This document shows positions 27,812-49,634 of a DNA stretch of 64,000 nucleotides, in pieces (the stretch's first letter is position 1; each line of letters opens with the position of its first letter). Both the position numbers and the translations under genes were made by a program. Origin of the DNA: Xestospongia muta (lineage: Eukaryota; Porifera; Demospongiae; Haplosclerida; Petrosiidae); contig OY848920.1 of assembly GCA_963693285.1 (NCBI GenBank), positions 7,972,954 through 8,036,953 of the forward strand. The letters run 5' to 3'. The notes below the pieces were generated by a model. The model saw only the letters and a program-made list of their open reading frames with translations, was not told where the DNA came from and did no database searches.

Positions 27812-30800
27812 ATGATGACAACTCTCCTGGTTCTTCTTTATTTTCTTGGTAAGTGTGATTTTTTGTATATTTATTTACTTATGCTAATTAAGCACTTTTT
27901 GTTGTTATTTTGATATGGATGAGCGTGTATATAATATTATAATAATTATTAGTCTGAGCTCCTGATCCAAAAAAAGATTTTGCAGTTTCAAGTACAATCT
28001 AGTTAAACTTTTTGTTAAAGTATGCTAATAGGTAACTACTGACTACATATTGCACATTAAAGCATGTTAGGAGATGACTAATTGTGCATTGTATGCTCAA
28101 GAGTTTAGCAGTCCAGTTTATAAGCAGGTCTAATAGAGGATGTTGATGCAATGATGCTTTATTCTATCATACATAATTAATCATTAATTTTACATGCATA
28201 ATTAGTTAGGTTCAATCTATGACATACCTTATGATTGGTTGGATGTCTATATTGAATGGTATAATAATATGTAACAGTCTAGATGATATTGTGTTAATAT
28301 AGTATTGAATACATTCATTATTCTTTTTCTAAATGAAAATTAATGATTTATAATATAATTACAATAGTAAATTTATGTTAATGGTTAAGGACTATATGAC
28401 AATTCCAGAGCATGTGATCAGAAAGATCGAGGCATGCCCTGATTAATATGTAGGGTCATTATGGGCATAATGTTAACCTGGTGACCACTATACAAGGATA
28501 TACACTAATATGTAGCACAAACCATAAAACAACTGTGCTATATAAAAAAACTATATATGCATAAGACTATTTTTGGTTTATATCCAAGGTCACAAGGTAT
28601 CTAACGTTATGTCTGTTAGTATAATTATACAGTCTGTGTAAGCTCATGCAAACCTATCTGATAAACTAAAACTAAACTGTATTGCAATTATTTGTGACCT
28701 GATTATAATAAGGGACCACTTTAGTGAAAACATTTGTGAGCTGATTTGTGAAAAGGAACCACTGTTAAAACACCTTAAAAACAGTTTTGTATACATATAG
28801 TTATCAGAAATAGTTGTATATATAAACTGAATACACAAAAGTGTTTTTGAGGTGCTTTACCAGTGGTTCCCTTTATAAATCAAGTCACAAATGTTTGCCA
28901 GAAGTGGTCCCTTATTGGAAATCAGATCACATTTTTAGGGGATTCAGAAAATTGATTTAAAAGTTCTTAATAATGACTTGTGTATTTATACATATTATAT
29001 TATACTTAGTAACTTAACAAAAAGTTTTAACTTTCAAGGATGGATTATTATGAAATCTAGAGTTGATCTGATATGAATTACTTAGAATATAATATATTGA
29101 TTGTTATATTATAACAAAACAGAAATTTTTGTGTGGTTAGTTTATGTAAGCACTAATATAGGTTACAAATCAGTTGTTAAAATAACATGTTACAGTGACA
29201 TTTTGAGTTTTGTGATGTACATCACTTATATATATATATAGCCTCCTAAAGACTACATTAGTTAAAACTAGTTTGGCTTTTGTGTAGGTATATATCCTCT
29301 CCCACATCCTAAATCTCACCATGGTCGTAAGGCCATATGGATCACTAATACCCTCCCTTAGCTTTGGCCTAACCAAACAAATTTCCTTGCTCCGGGCCTA
29401 GACTATATGTGTAATAGAGGCCTCCATGTCATGTCAAAACCAATGTCAAATTATGAATTTCAAGGCATTATCTGGGCACGGTGATTGGCAAAACTGTAGT
29501 CAAAGCTACATTTTTATGATTTTTGTGTGTTAAACAGCACTTGTAGATATGTAGCATACTACAAATTATACAAAAAAACTAGACTTTTTCTGGAAAAAAA
29601 TTGTGTAAACATAATCTGTTTTCTTGTTAAAGCTACCTTCCAGCGTGATCAATGTGAGTATACCACAGTATAAAATTGATGCTTCATGCTTGGTACAAAG
29701 CATTGAACTTGGGGCTGTGTTACAAAAATATCAGTATTCCTAATTCATACAACATGCATGTATATGTACAATGCTGTATATATGGATATATGTACGATGT
29801 TACAATGCTGTATATATGTGTTTATACTGAGGGGTTGTATATTTCAGGCAATAAAATTCAAGCATTAATGATGATTCATGTTTAATTTCAAAATTTCAAA
29901 ATGTACTTATGCACTCACTCATATGTACTCATAACAATTGTGAAATACCTTTCTCTTCTCTCTCTCTCTCGCTTTCTCTCTCCTAGTGTTCATATCAACT
30001 ATTTCATCAGCTCCATCAGATGAACAATGTCAAAGCTTACTTCAAGTATCTTCAGAAAACACACTATGTACACCTCATGGTGACTGTACTGGTCTAACAT
30101 GTGTGAACTCTATGACATCAACAACTAGCACATTTATTGTTGATAAATGTCAAGATCCAGTATTGGTTAATGTCAGTGTTACTGCTAATGGTAACACTTA
30201 CGAACACATGTTTAACCAATCCACTAATGTGACAGCTTATGGTTACTTGTTTGTTTGGACTATGAGCAGGAATGCATCATATGTACAAGTAAAGGTATGG
30301 TTATTGGAACTACTCTAACCCTTTCCTCATCATGTGGATGAATATGACTATACTTAGTTTGTGTGTATGTCCATGTATATGTGACAAAGCATGTTATGCT
30401 GAGTACATATTCATGAGTGATTCTGCAGCATTTAACGGTTATAGAAACATGTGACAAATTGAAATGAACACTATGGTAACCAACCTATAGTTACATAGAT
30501 AATAGATAAGATTATAAGAATGAGAGTAGTAAGTAGTTACTGTGAACTTTGGTAGCTAAGCATGCAGCATAATTTTATTTGTCACATTTAATTATCAACA
30601 ATTGAAAAAAGCAATGTAAGTGGCCATACACTATATATACATACATGTTACACATATGGCCTAACATTTCTCTTTCATTATATACACATGTCCTTTGTAT
30701 GCCATAACAGCAATAACCAGCATTACATAAGTGTAATAATGATACCAAAGTTTATAAAGTGAGCAAGACATTGAAAATGAGAGCCACATTCAAATGACAA

Positions 30801-33800
30801 CAATGACCTGTACATTCTGTCAATACAATACTTGACCATAAAAGCAATTATATGACCTCTGGCACATAGCCACCTGCAATTAAATTGATGTAGATATTAT
30901 ATGTGCTCATGTAGTGTATATATATAGTATGCAGTACTTCATCATGCATATGGTCCTTACAATCAAGGACAGGACTGGTTGGAACATTAACAATAGATCT
31001 ACACTAATGTCTCGTGTGAATATAATGTGCTCTTAACGTATTGATCTTTTTGCCTGCAGGGTATACTTCAGAATGACAGTTTTTACAATACTCTTATCCC
31101 ATCTACTGTGATACCTCTTAATGCATCAGTTTGTATGTGTCAGTCAATACAAAGTAGTATTGAACTTGCTGAACAATCACCATTTTTAGAAGACTGTGTC
31201 AACAACTCTCAATGTACTGGTCTGGAGTGTACAATATCTTTTGGAGAGGATGCTAATTACACTATTGAAAGTGATATCCAGTCATGTTCAGATCCTCCTG
31301 GATTTTTGTTTACTGTCACAATAGCTGAAAATGGTACACAAGATTTTCAGCATTTCTTTAATAGCTCAACTAATACTACCTCATTGTTTACTTTTCCTCT
31401 AAATGTGGTAGTCATCCATAGGCCATACTCCATTATTATTGGTGTAAGTCCTATTAATGATCTATTTAATAGTTGAACCATTCCATTCATTGTCCATTCA
31501 TTGATAACTACATTGAAAAAATTGACTGTTGATTTAACAATTAGTTGGTTATACAGGTTGCAAATGTAAACTTAGTTTTGTCAAAAAGTTCAGCATAACA
31601 CTGTTTTCATTACTAATGTACTACTAATTATCTAGCTACATAACCATCAATTTCATAGTACATTAGTAATCAAAATAGTATTATGTTTAATTTTGAATAT
31701 GCAACCTGTATAACAATGTATTAGTTAAATCAACAAATCAATTTTTACAGTGTAGGATATTGCCCATAGTATATCTTAAATCAACATGAGACTAGAACAA
31801 GTGGAAAGTTTGTCTTTAAGAGATTCTACAGACACTGACATTACAAAGGATAGTAACTGAACATAGCTTGAAACCCTTTACACTTGTATTAACTACATTC
31901 TACATGTGCACTGTAAATGCATAACACATTTTTCCTACTGTTATGTCCTTTAAATGGTTTTGGATTTAAAATTACACAGTAAGATTTTATTTCTTTATAC
32001 AGTTTTATCACATATATTATAAATTGGTTGTTTTGACTGATTCTTTGACATTTTGATTACATGCTTCACCATAAAATACAAACAAGTACATTGAAGTTTA
32101 CATATAAATTCTATAATGAGAGATTAGTGACATGCAGATCTGTCCCAGGATCTTATATGGTCTGAAAATAAACGGTATTATTATAGTTCTAACATTAGCT
32201 ATATGAACAGTCAATTCCATAGTACATCAGTAATATCAACAATATATGATGTTTAATTTTTTAGATCCAATAATTGCTAATGTATAATTATAATATTGGT
32301 TACGAAAATCATATAATGTATTTCTATATTGAAATCATTAACAGTGTTTTGTTTCATAGGTCAATTGGGTTGTTGACAATTTCACTTTTCCATTTATCCC
32401 AAGAAGTCAAATCATACTGGACAAAACTAATTGTACAGACAAAACATATCCATCACCATCACCACCTATTCCTATCTCCCAAATATCTTGTAATGCAATA
32501 AAGCAAGTGGCTATTAACACTTACTGCCGTACTAATCCTGCTTGTGATACACTAGATTGTATTGCCCAGAGCTACAGGAGTTTATACCAGATACTTCCTT
32601 GTTCTAATCCTCCTGCTGTTCGTGTGACTGCATATGATTTTGAAGGTGTCGTCTTTAATGGTGTTGTTACTAACTATACTAATGTCTCACTGCCTTATTA
32701 TTCTAAGCTTATGATTACTGTCAATCATGATAAACCTGATGCTATTGGACTTGAGGTAAGTATATGTTGTACAGTAAAGTATTAGCGTTATGATTGATTT
32801 TTAAACACAGTCCTTTTGAATGATCTTTTTTAGTTGAATATAGCAAACAAGTAAACATACCACTAACATACAATTGTAGCAGCCATACACATACAGTAAT
32901 TCTCGCAGAGTCTTAGTTTACAAGTATTAGTTGCAATATATATAATATATATATATACCTCATCATGTAGACTATTGATATTTCATCACAACATGAACTG
33001 CTATGGCTTATATAGCTAAAAATGGTTAATTTTTTTATTTTCCAATTTTAAATGTGAGCTAAAAATCTCAATATGTAGGTAATTTAAAGAAACATTTTAC
33101 AATAAAGCAACCTTATGAGTCATGACGGCCCTGCAAACAAGGCTTTTATCTATAAGGTTTCAAGCAGAGCTTTGTTAATAAAATATTGTTTACTCTTGTA
33201 ACACAAACATATAAATGACTAATATAAAACTGTTTGTGTGTTCTCTTGTAGGCAGTCATAAAAAATACAGTATTTACATCTTATTCTGTCTCTGTTGTAC
33301 CTTATACTGAGATTCCAATTGATTCATGTGTTTGTCCTGATGTGGTCTGCCCTATAACTATAACAACTTATCTACCAACTATAGTCACTAGTACTACCTC
33401 AATTGTTCAAACTACTACTACATCAATTGTTCAAACTACTACTACATCAATTGCTCCAACTACTACATATGCTACATCAGGTTTATTATTGATAGACACT
33501 GTAACTTAATGAATACATTTGTAGATATAATTTATACCAGAAATGTACAGAGGTATTTATAAAATACATATATACTATGTACTTGGAAATATTGCTTAGC
33601 AAAAACTCGGCAAACTTTTCTAAAAGGGTCCTGATTTACAATTTTAAAAAGGAATAAAGTAGATATGCAGGAAAAAACCATAAAATTCATTATTTGCAAA
33701 ATTCCTATATATACCTTTTTCTGGTATATGGCATTCCATAATGTAGATATCATAGCCAGATTGATTGCTTTTGTTGATATTTGTCTTGTGTAATCATTAA

Positions 33801-34341
33801 AATAGAAATAAACGAAAAAATCATTGTGTTGTGTTGAAACTCAGGACGTCCCTAGTACAGAGATTGCACTACAGCATTACTATAACCAGTGTTCCATCAA
33901 AATTACCAACAGTTTGTGGCAAACTGTTTGATCAAATCTACTTTTAAAATGATCATAATTTTTCATATTGAACTAGAACCATGCAGACTTAATGTAATGA
34001 TTCTACTCTATAGAGTTTATTAGAATGTAATATTAATGTTTGCCTGTTACATGTGCTTTGATATTACAAATACAACGTACTCTCTTATTTTAGTACATAA
34101 TTTTTACACTGCAGGTTCTAAAAATATTATATATGCTGTCACTCGTAGTGTGGTTATTACTGCTACAGTTACAGTGATCTTTATGCTCGTGATAGTGGCT
34201 ATTGTGTTGATAATAAGAAAATATCATCAGTCAAAACGTCAATATAACTTTCAACATCTTCCTTTTGATGGAAATAATGATACTACTGAAAAAATGATCA
34301 CAACAGATTATGAAACAGTTAAAGAAAGTCTCATCAACTAA
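27812..34341 (+). CDS. Receptor-like gene A: three Cys-rich repeats, TM, tail with TxYxxV motif
   Basis: Six exons give 526 residues: 27812-27848 (ATG, MMTTLLVLLYFL signal core), 29987-30294, 31060-31443, 32360-32755, 33252-33480 and 34115-34341. Repeat 1 carries CTPHGDCTGLTC, repeat 2 CVNNSQCTGLEC, repeat 3 CRTNPACDTLDC, each followed after 13-18 residues by another Cys and usually a PP. Exon 5 starts with the final Cys-bearing strand IPIDSCVCPDVVC and then a Thr-rich stalk made of an 8-residue repeat (TTTTSIVQ). Exon 6 encodes the membrane span (SVVITATVTVIFMLVIVAIV) and a tail of about 40 residues containing TTDYETV, which fits the immunoreceptor switch pattern TxYxx[VI]. Many NxS/T sequons. 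Intron 1 is 2.1 kb and holds a foldback element. Exon phases equal those of gene G. No named domain family is recognised. Confidence 0.85.
28693..28931. mobile_element. MITE-like foldback element, copy ii
   Basis: About 239 bp, ends TGTGACCTGATT and AATCAGATCACA in inverted orientation, with AAGGGACCACT / AGTGGTCCCTT inner arms and a central GTTAAAACACCTTAAAAAC segment partly complementary to GTTTTTGAGGTGC. It lies in intron 1 of gene A. Same family as 24312-24523. Confidence 0.75.
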
Positions 34342-35097
34342 TTGTATCAGTATGTCAATATTGTTATGTTGATATTTTTGGTACATTAATAGTATTATGT
34401 AGTATTAGTTTAATACACACTGAAAAAAAGCATTTTGTCATTTTAACTGAGGTGTTCGTTACCACAGTTTCATCAATATAATGTAAACCATTCTAAGTTG
34501 CTACAAGACCAATACTATTGTAACTTAATATGTATAAAGCTAACTAGTTGCATCTACAACCACAATGCTTTTACTCCCACTTTGCTATAGTAATTGATCA
34601 TTGGTTCAATTGAAGCTATAAGTAGATACCATTTCAACGTTAACTGAAACTAATCCAATTAGTTAAATTGAAATAATATCTACCTCTTCCTCATGGTTTC
34701 AATTATTGGACATAAACTACAAAGAGTACTTTTTGTTTTTGGCTTTGTGGTAGCTAAATATTGGGCTTACATTATATTGATGAGATTATGGTAACGAAGA
34801 CAATGGTTGAAATGACAAAATGCTATTTTAAGTGCAGTTACTTTTTATTGCACTGATCACACTTTGTTTACTATTGTTTGGTAGTTTTAGTTTATTTTTT
34901 AAATTAGTTGTTTTTCAATTAAAAATATAATGCTACACTATTAAAACAAACTAGCAACAGAATTAAAACTTGTTAGAGGAGGATAGATAAAAATCACAAG
35001 AGAGAAGAAAAAAAATTCATATAATTTTACTATACACGTGTACTTGCACTTGTAATAAGTACATGGCTATATGTTTAATAATATAACTACATGTACA

Positions 35098-35326
35098 TGT
35101 GATCTGATTTGCAATAAGGGATCACTTCTATCAAAACATTTATATAAAAAACACTTGCATATAAGCAATTCTGTTTAAAGGATGTTTACTAAATTTTGAT
35201 TCAAGTTATCTATTGTTTTTCAACTGAGATATAATTTAGTGAACATCCATTATGGTTATGTACACAACAAGGGAATATTTTGTGATGTTTTAACAATAAT
35301 ATTACCTTTTCACAAATCAGGTCATA
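35098..35326. mobile_element. MITE-like foldback element, copy iii
   Basis: About 229 bp with TGTGATCTGATTTGCAATAA at the left and CACAAATCAGGTCATA at the right as inverted ends. It is more decayed inside than the other two copies. Confidence 0.65.
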
Positions 35327-35823
35327 CACATAATATGTATATTACCTTATTTCCATAATCAAATGCTGTTACTCACAACAATGTACATGGAGCATCAGTA
35401 AAAATTATTCTACATGTGCTATAAATATGGACACCAGTCAAGTCCCCATTGCCCAAGTTAGCATCATATTGGATTAATTTTCTATAAAATATACTCCTAA
35501 ATATCTGGAGACTTTTCTTGCACAATTTAACTTATGCAGTGGGTACACGTCCAGCATAGGAATTCCATAGTTCAATGAGAAATTATTAATACTATACCCT
35601 ATACCCTAAACCCTAAATCCTAAATATTAGACCTAACTGAACTGTATTGATTTTGTATTGGATGCATTTCGTGTGCCAGACGAGTAGCCATTTTCATGTT
35701 TCATCATTCATAATCATAATTATAAAACCAATAAAATCCTAAACAGATATACAGTATCACTATGTATAACACAGAAATAAAGATATCCACTAGTAAATAA
35801 ATTAGAGTTACTTAAAAATTCTG

Positions 35824-35874
35824 GCTTTAGAAATCCACGCCTTCTCTTAATTAAAACCACACCCATTTCGGTAT
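35824..35874 (+). promoter_or_regulatory. Conserved upstream block of gene B (shared with gene A)
   Basis: GGCTTTAGAAATCCACGCC followed by TTAAAACCACACCCAT, 50-100 bases before the ATG of gene B. The same two words occur at 27719-27765 before gene A. It may be a core promoter carried along in gene duplication; no TATA box is evident. Confidence 0.5.
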
Positions 35875-35923
35875 TAATTGAAGATTAGTCTTCTGATAAC
35901 AGTGTAGGGGAGATTCTATTATA

Positions 35924-44592
<8,669 letters not shown>

Positions 44593-45218
44593 AGGCATAA
44601 TACAGTTATTATGTCAGTATTGTTAAATTGATATTATTACATTAATTGCATTATGTCAGTATTGTTAAATTGATATTGTTACTTTAATTGCATTATGTCA
44701 GTATTGTTAAGTTGCATTATGTCATTATTGTTAAGGTGATATCATTATATTAATTGCATATGTCTGTATTGTTAAGTTGCATTATGTCAGTATTGTTAAG
44801 GTGGATATCATTATATTAAATACATATGTTAGTAACATTATTTTAATACAGTTGATTTTTATTACATTTATTTACTATTGTTAACTTGCCTTTGTTTTAG
44901 TTTATTGTTTTGTTAATAAACTGGGAATAATGTTACTGTTAAAACAAACTACAGTAGTAATCTAAAATAACTTCTAAAAGAGAAAGACAAAGATAAATGA
45001 AAAAAGCAGTCTTAATAGGATGACCCAGTAAGTCCATAGCTCAGTAAGAGTCCAGTCAGATAGAGAGAGAGAGAGAGGAATAGACAATATGGTGTATTTG
45101 ATAATAAGACCTTGTGGCCAGCCCATGTACTATAGCAACAATTGATTATCACAATTTATTGACCAATGAATATTATTACGCAAACTCCTGCCCCCTTCTA
45201 GTGATTTGCTGGGAAGAT
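44593..45218. other. Intergenic, gene B to gene C
   Basis: 626 bases. The first part (44605-44830) is a degenerate tandem array of ATTATGTCAGTATTGTTAAG-like units. The rest is AT-rich with a short GA run at 45062. The 3' flank of B from 44840 on has a related stretch at 50520-50645. Confidence 0.7.
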
Positions 45219-45562
45219 ATGGCAAAGACTTGTCTCCTTTTTGTGGCAGCCGGTAAGTAAATACTTTGTAATATATATAAATAATATGATTATGCTATTT
45301 ATAACATATAACCTGAATGAGTGTATCAGTTCATCTGATCAGCAAAGCAAATAAAACGGAGATTGTTTTATACAATTATATATATGTGTGTGTGTGTGTG
45401 TATAATGCTTAAAACAACCAATTCCTTTGAAAATATATTCTTTGTTTGTATTGTCATTTATAAATTGGCTTAAAAAGACTTGTAAAGACCAAAGTAATCT
45501 GATGTTACGATAGTTAATTGTTCCAAAAAATATTTATATATTTTGGTATTTTACAACTACAA

Positions 45563-45599
<37 letters not shown>

Positions 45600-48500
45600 T
45601 GTTGATATCAACTATTTCATCAGCTTCATCAGATGAACAATGTCAAAGTTTACTTCAAGTGTCTTCAGGGTACCCACAATGTACACCACATGGTAACTGT
45701 ACTGGTCTAACATGTGTGAAGACTGTATTGGTTGTATCAATAACTACCTCATTCACAGTTGAGAAATGTCATGATCCAGTATTGGTCAATGTCATTGTTA
45801 CTGCCAGTGGTAACACTTACCATCTTACATTCGACCACAGTACTACTGGAACAATTGACAGTTACACATTCAATTGGATTATGAGTAGGAATGATTCATA
45901 TGTACAAGTTGAGGTACAACTCAATTACAATTTATTAATATTACATATATAATCTGATAACATGATATAATGCAGTCTGTTAATCATGTCAATGTACAAT
46001 ACACATAGTTCAACTACAAATACATTAAACATTATCAATGATCAACTCAGATCAAGGACTCCTAATTTTATTGTACCTTTTGTATAGCCTTAATCTTTGA
46101 TGATATGTAGCATCAACTTATGTACATTACTATTATCAATAACCCCTAAGGTATATATAATTGTTTACTTTGTTTACATGAATATACTGATGTCTATAAA
46201 TACTAGTATGGTTTGCCATTGTATGGCTTTATTCATTGTATTATTAAAATTTTAATTCTGAGCCAAAAATGAAATGAGAGGGATAATAGCTAACTATTAT
46301 ATTACAGTAACATCTACTGAGATAAAATAATAATGTTTTATTACATTATGTAGCCTAGTTTTGATGTAGTAGTGTAATCAAATCAAAAAATAAAAATATT
46401 AATGAGTAATCACATGTTATTTAGTCTTCTTCACCCATTCTATAGGGCATGATCACTGTTACAGTCCTTGGGACAACATACACTCTTATACCATCTACTG
46501 CTGTTCCTCTCAATACATCAGATTGTATGTGCCAGTCAATACAAAATATTAGAGAGAGTAGTGACATACCAGATGGTGCAGTCTGTGTTAATAACTCTCA
46601 ATGTACTGGAATGGACTGTACTATTAGTATTGGAGGCTCTGCCTATAATGTCAAAACTAACATTCAACCATGTTCATATCCTCCTGGATTTTTATTCACT
46701 GTCAGCCAAGCCCAGACTGGTACTGTTGTGTTTAATACGTTTTTTGATTCCTCTACTAATTCCTCTCTTCTGCTTCAGCTTCCATTATATGTGGTTGTAA
46801 CTAATAAATCATATTCTATGATTATCAGTGTAAGTATATACTATACAGCATTAACTATTTGTGAGTCTTAGTCCATTATAAAAATATATTAGTATGTGTT
46901 TGTGTGTGTGTGTTTCTTTAAATAAACAGTAGTTTGGTAATAGGTGCTTTTATAATGCAATAACTAACATCAGAAGCTATATATATTTCAAATTGTTTTG
47001 GAGTTAGTAGGTTATTAATGTCACTAATCAAAGCTTAGTTTATCAGATCAGTTGTAGCGCTAAATGGTAACCATCTGTTACACATGTCTTGCATATGCTA
47101 TAGCATTTATAATTCAGTTTGTAACTGCTAGTTATAGTATGTAGTAGCTATTGCTTATAATCAGCTACCATTTTTATAGGTTGATCTGTTATATCTTAAT
47201 AGTATTTATCACCTTGTACCACAATCTCAAATTATTTTGGATAAAAGCTTATGTATAGCAGTTACATCAGTACCAACGTTAGCTACGTCCACTATCATAC
47301 ATTTTAACACACAAATTATAATTGACTTCATTTTTACAGGTTAATCTGTTATATAATAACAGTATTATTCACCTTATACCACAATCTCAAATTATTCTGG
47401 ATAAAAGCATATGTGCATCAATCACATCAGCTACATCCACTATTATACCATTTGTCACACCCACTCCTCATAGTCCTGCATTCAGTGACGCATTTTATAC
47501 CACATCAACTCCTGTACTTGGTCTGACACCTTTTATCACACCCACTCCTGTACCTATCTCATCAGAAACATGTACCAAACTTAAGCAAATAGCAGCAAAC
47601 CCAGTTGTTGGTACATGTACAACTAATACAAGATGTGACACTGTTATTTGCTCACTACCTGGATATACTACTACTAGTGAATTCCAAATATTACCTTGTT
47701 ATAGTCCACCAGCTCTTTATGTTGTGTTTAAAGATCAGCACCAAAAGATTCTTCACAGGAGAATCGTGACTAATAGTTCAGTTATCCAATTACCAAGTGC
47801 TACTCTGAATGTGACCCTGAAACACAAGCACAGTAGTCTTGGAGTTGCGGTAAGATTCTGTGAATTAACATGTTAATGTTTAAAGAAAGTAACTTAACAG
47901 GTTTTGAGAGTTAGGTTTGTTAAAATACTTAATTCAATATGCTTTAAATTTGAGTCCTTGAATGCAATAGCCAATTAGTCTAATAGAGATAGCCCTTCTC
48001 CTGTGGACACGAGACTGTAGATAATTTGTTTGTATCTCTTACATCTATGCTAGATTGGTGTCACTAGTCCACTGAAGACTGATATTCTTCCATATACTGA
48101 GATACCACTTGATCGTTGTCTTTGTTCACAAGTATCATGTCCATCTCTCTCATCAACAACTGCCATAATAGAAAGGACTACCGCGCTTGCTCCTGTAAAT
48201 ACCTTACCTTTTATCACACCCACTCCTGTACCTATCTCATCAGAAACATGTACCAAACTTAAGCAAATAGCAGAAAACCCAATGATAGGTACATGTACAA
48301 CTAATACAAGATGTGACACTGTTATCTGTTCACTACCTGGATATACTAGTGAATTCCAGATATTACCTTGTTATAATCCACCAGCTTTTTATATTGTGTT
48401 AAAAGATCAGAACAAGAACATTCTCCTCAGGAAAATTGTGACCAATAGTTCAATTATCCAATTACCAAGTAGCACTCTGAATGTGACATTGAAACATAAA

Positions 48501-49634
48501 CAGAATACTCTTGGAATTGAGGTAAGCATTGATTAGCTTTCAGCTGTAAGAAATCACATGATACTTATTGTATGTGACTACATTAATATTGTTCACATGT
48601 ATTATATATCTTTCCACACAGATTGGTCTCATTAGTCCATTGAATACTGATATTCTTCCATATACTGAGATCCCACTTGATCGTTGTGTTTGTTCACAAG
48701 TGTCATGTCTATCTAATTCATCAAAAGGCACTCCCATTGAAACAATTAAATCAGGTTTGATATCAATTTATAAATGAATTATTTGATTTTAGCAATCCAT
48801 GGTCAATTAGATTGTACATATAAAGATATTGAAAATAATAAACATCGCACTGTTTTATTTCCAATATACATACTAATTAACAATTGTATTATTAATTATG
48901 AATTCAAAGTTCTGTTTTGACAAAAATTTTCTATGGATGCTAACCATTGTGTATTGGGTGGTTACTATGAACCTACGTATGATGAAACAACACTAGACAC
49001 ACACATTTCCTTTTAAGAAATTGTTTATTGAACTAAATGACCTATATATGTAAACTCCATAGTAATTAGTAAACAAAACAACATATGTTTATAAATATGA
49101 AGGATGTGTGAAACCTAAGAGACTATGAAAACAACTAATCCATATTAATAGTGGTTTCACATATTCCTTGTATCAATTATAAATCACAAATTTGAGTTAA
49201 AAAGACAGGCAACTTCTATATTCAAGGTATATATGTTACTAAAACTTATTAATGCATTATTCTATTTATAGACACTTGTATATTATACATAATATAATAG
49301 AGTGTATATTGATTGGACTTTGTTTGATTTATTAGTAACTATAATCTGACTACAAAATAACAACACTTTCACTGATGTTTATTGACAAACTTTATTTACT
49401 ATATATTTGCATTATTTAGGTTCACCTCTGACAACAACTATTGCCATAACAGTGCCTGTGGTATTAATAGTTATTGTTGTCATAGTAATTGTAAGTGTGG
49501 TCATATTGGTTTTGATGCTCAAGAAACGACTTAACTATAACCAAGAAAAAGATTTGAATGTCCAGCCAAATAAATTTGATTTTGACTTGTCTGATAATAC
49601 ACCTACTGACAAAAAGGAAGACATTGTTTTGTAA
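45219..49634 (+). CDS. Receptor-like gene C: four Cys-rich repeats, TM, tail
   Basis: Seven exons give 685 residues: 45219-45252 (ATG, MAKTCLLFVAA), 45600-45913, 46446-46829, 47340-47849, 48054-48521, 48622-48754 and 49420-49634. Repeat cores are CTPHGNCTGLTC, CVNNSQCTGMDC and, twice, CTTNTRCDTVIC. Exon 4 has a Thr/Pro-rich linker (TPTPHSPAF region) before its repeat. Exon 5 is a hybrid of a stalk-type head (ILPYTEIPLDRCLC) and a repeat body, so C has two third-type repeats. The last exon encodes the TM (ITVPVVLIVIVVIVIVSVVILVLML) and a tail of about 37 residues ending EDIVL, a hydrophobic C-terminus that could fit a PDZ ligand. An unused relic of the start of exon 4 precedes it at 47180. Downstream exons 6-7 and the 3' flank are nearly the same as those of gene D. 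Confidence 0.85.
47180..47339 (+). pseudogene. Relic first third of exon 4 in gene C
   Basis: After an acceptor-like TTTTTATAG the sequence reads VDLLYLNSIYHLVPQSQ and IILDKSLC, clearly the start of an exon 4, then ATSTIIHF and runs straight into the real intron end and acceptor at 47339. It has no repeat body and no donor, and reading through reaches a stop just after 47340. It is probably left from an unequal exchange. Confidence 0.7.

Larger units (their letters stand above)
34342..35923. other. Intergenic, gene A to gene B
   Basis: 1.6 kb. It contains the third foldback element (35098-35326), a short run of CCCTAAA/CCCTATA units (35595-35625), and from about 35433 to 35923 a block related to the upstream region of gene A. 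No coding signal is seen. Confidence 0.7.

Noticed and set aside
35595..35625. Possible interstitial telomere repeat (CCCTAAA/CCCTATA units)
   Set aside because: Only three to four imperfect units; too short to claim telomeric origin.
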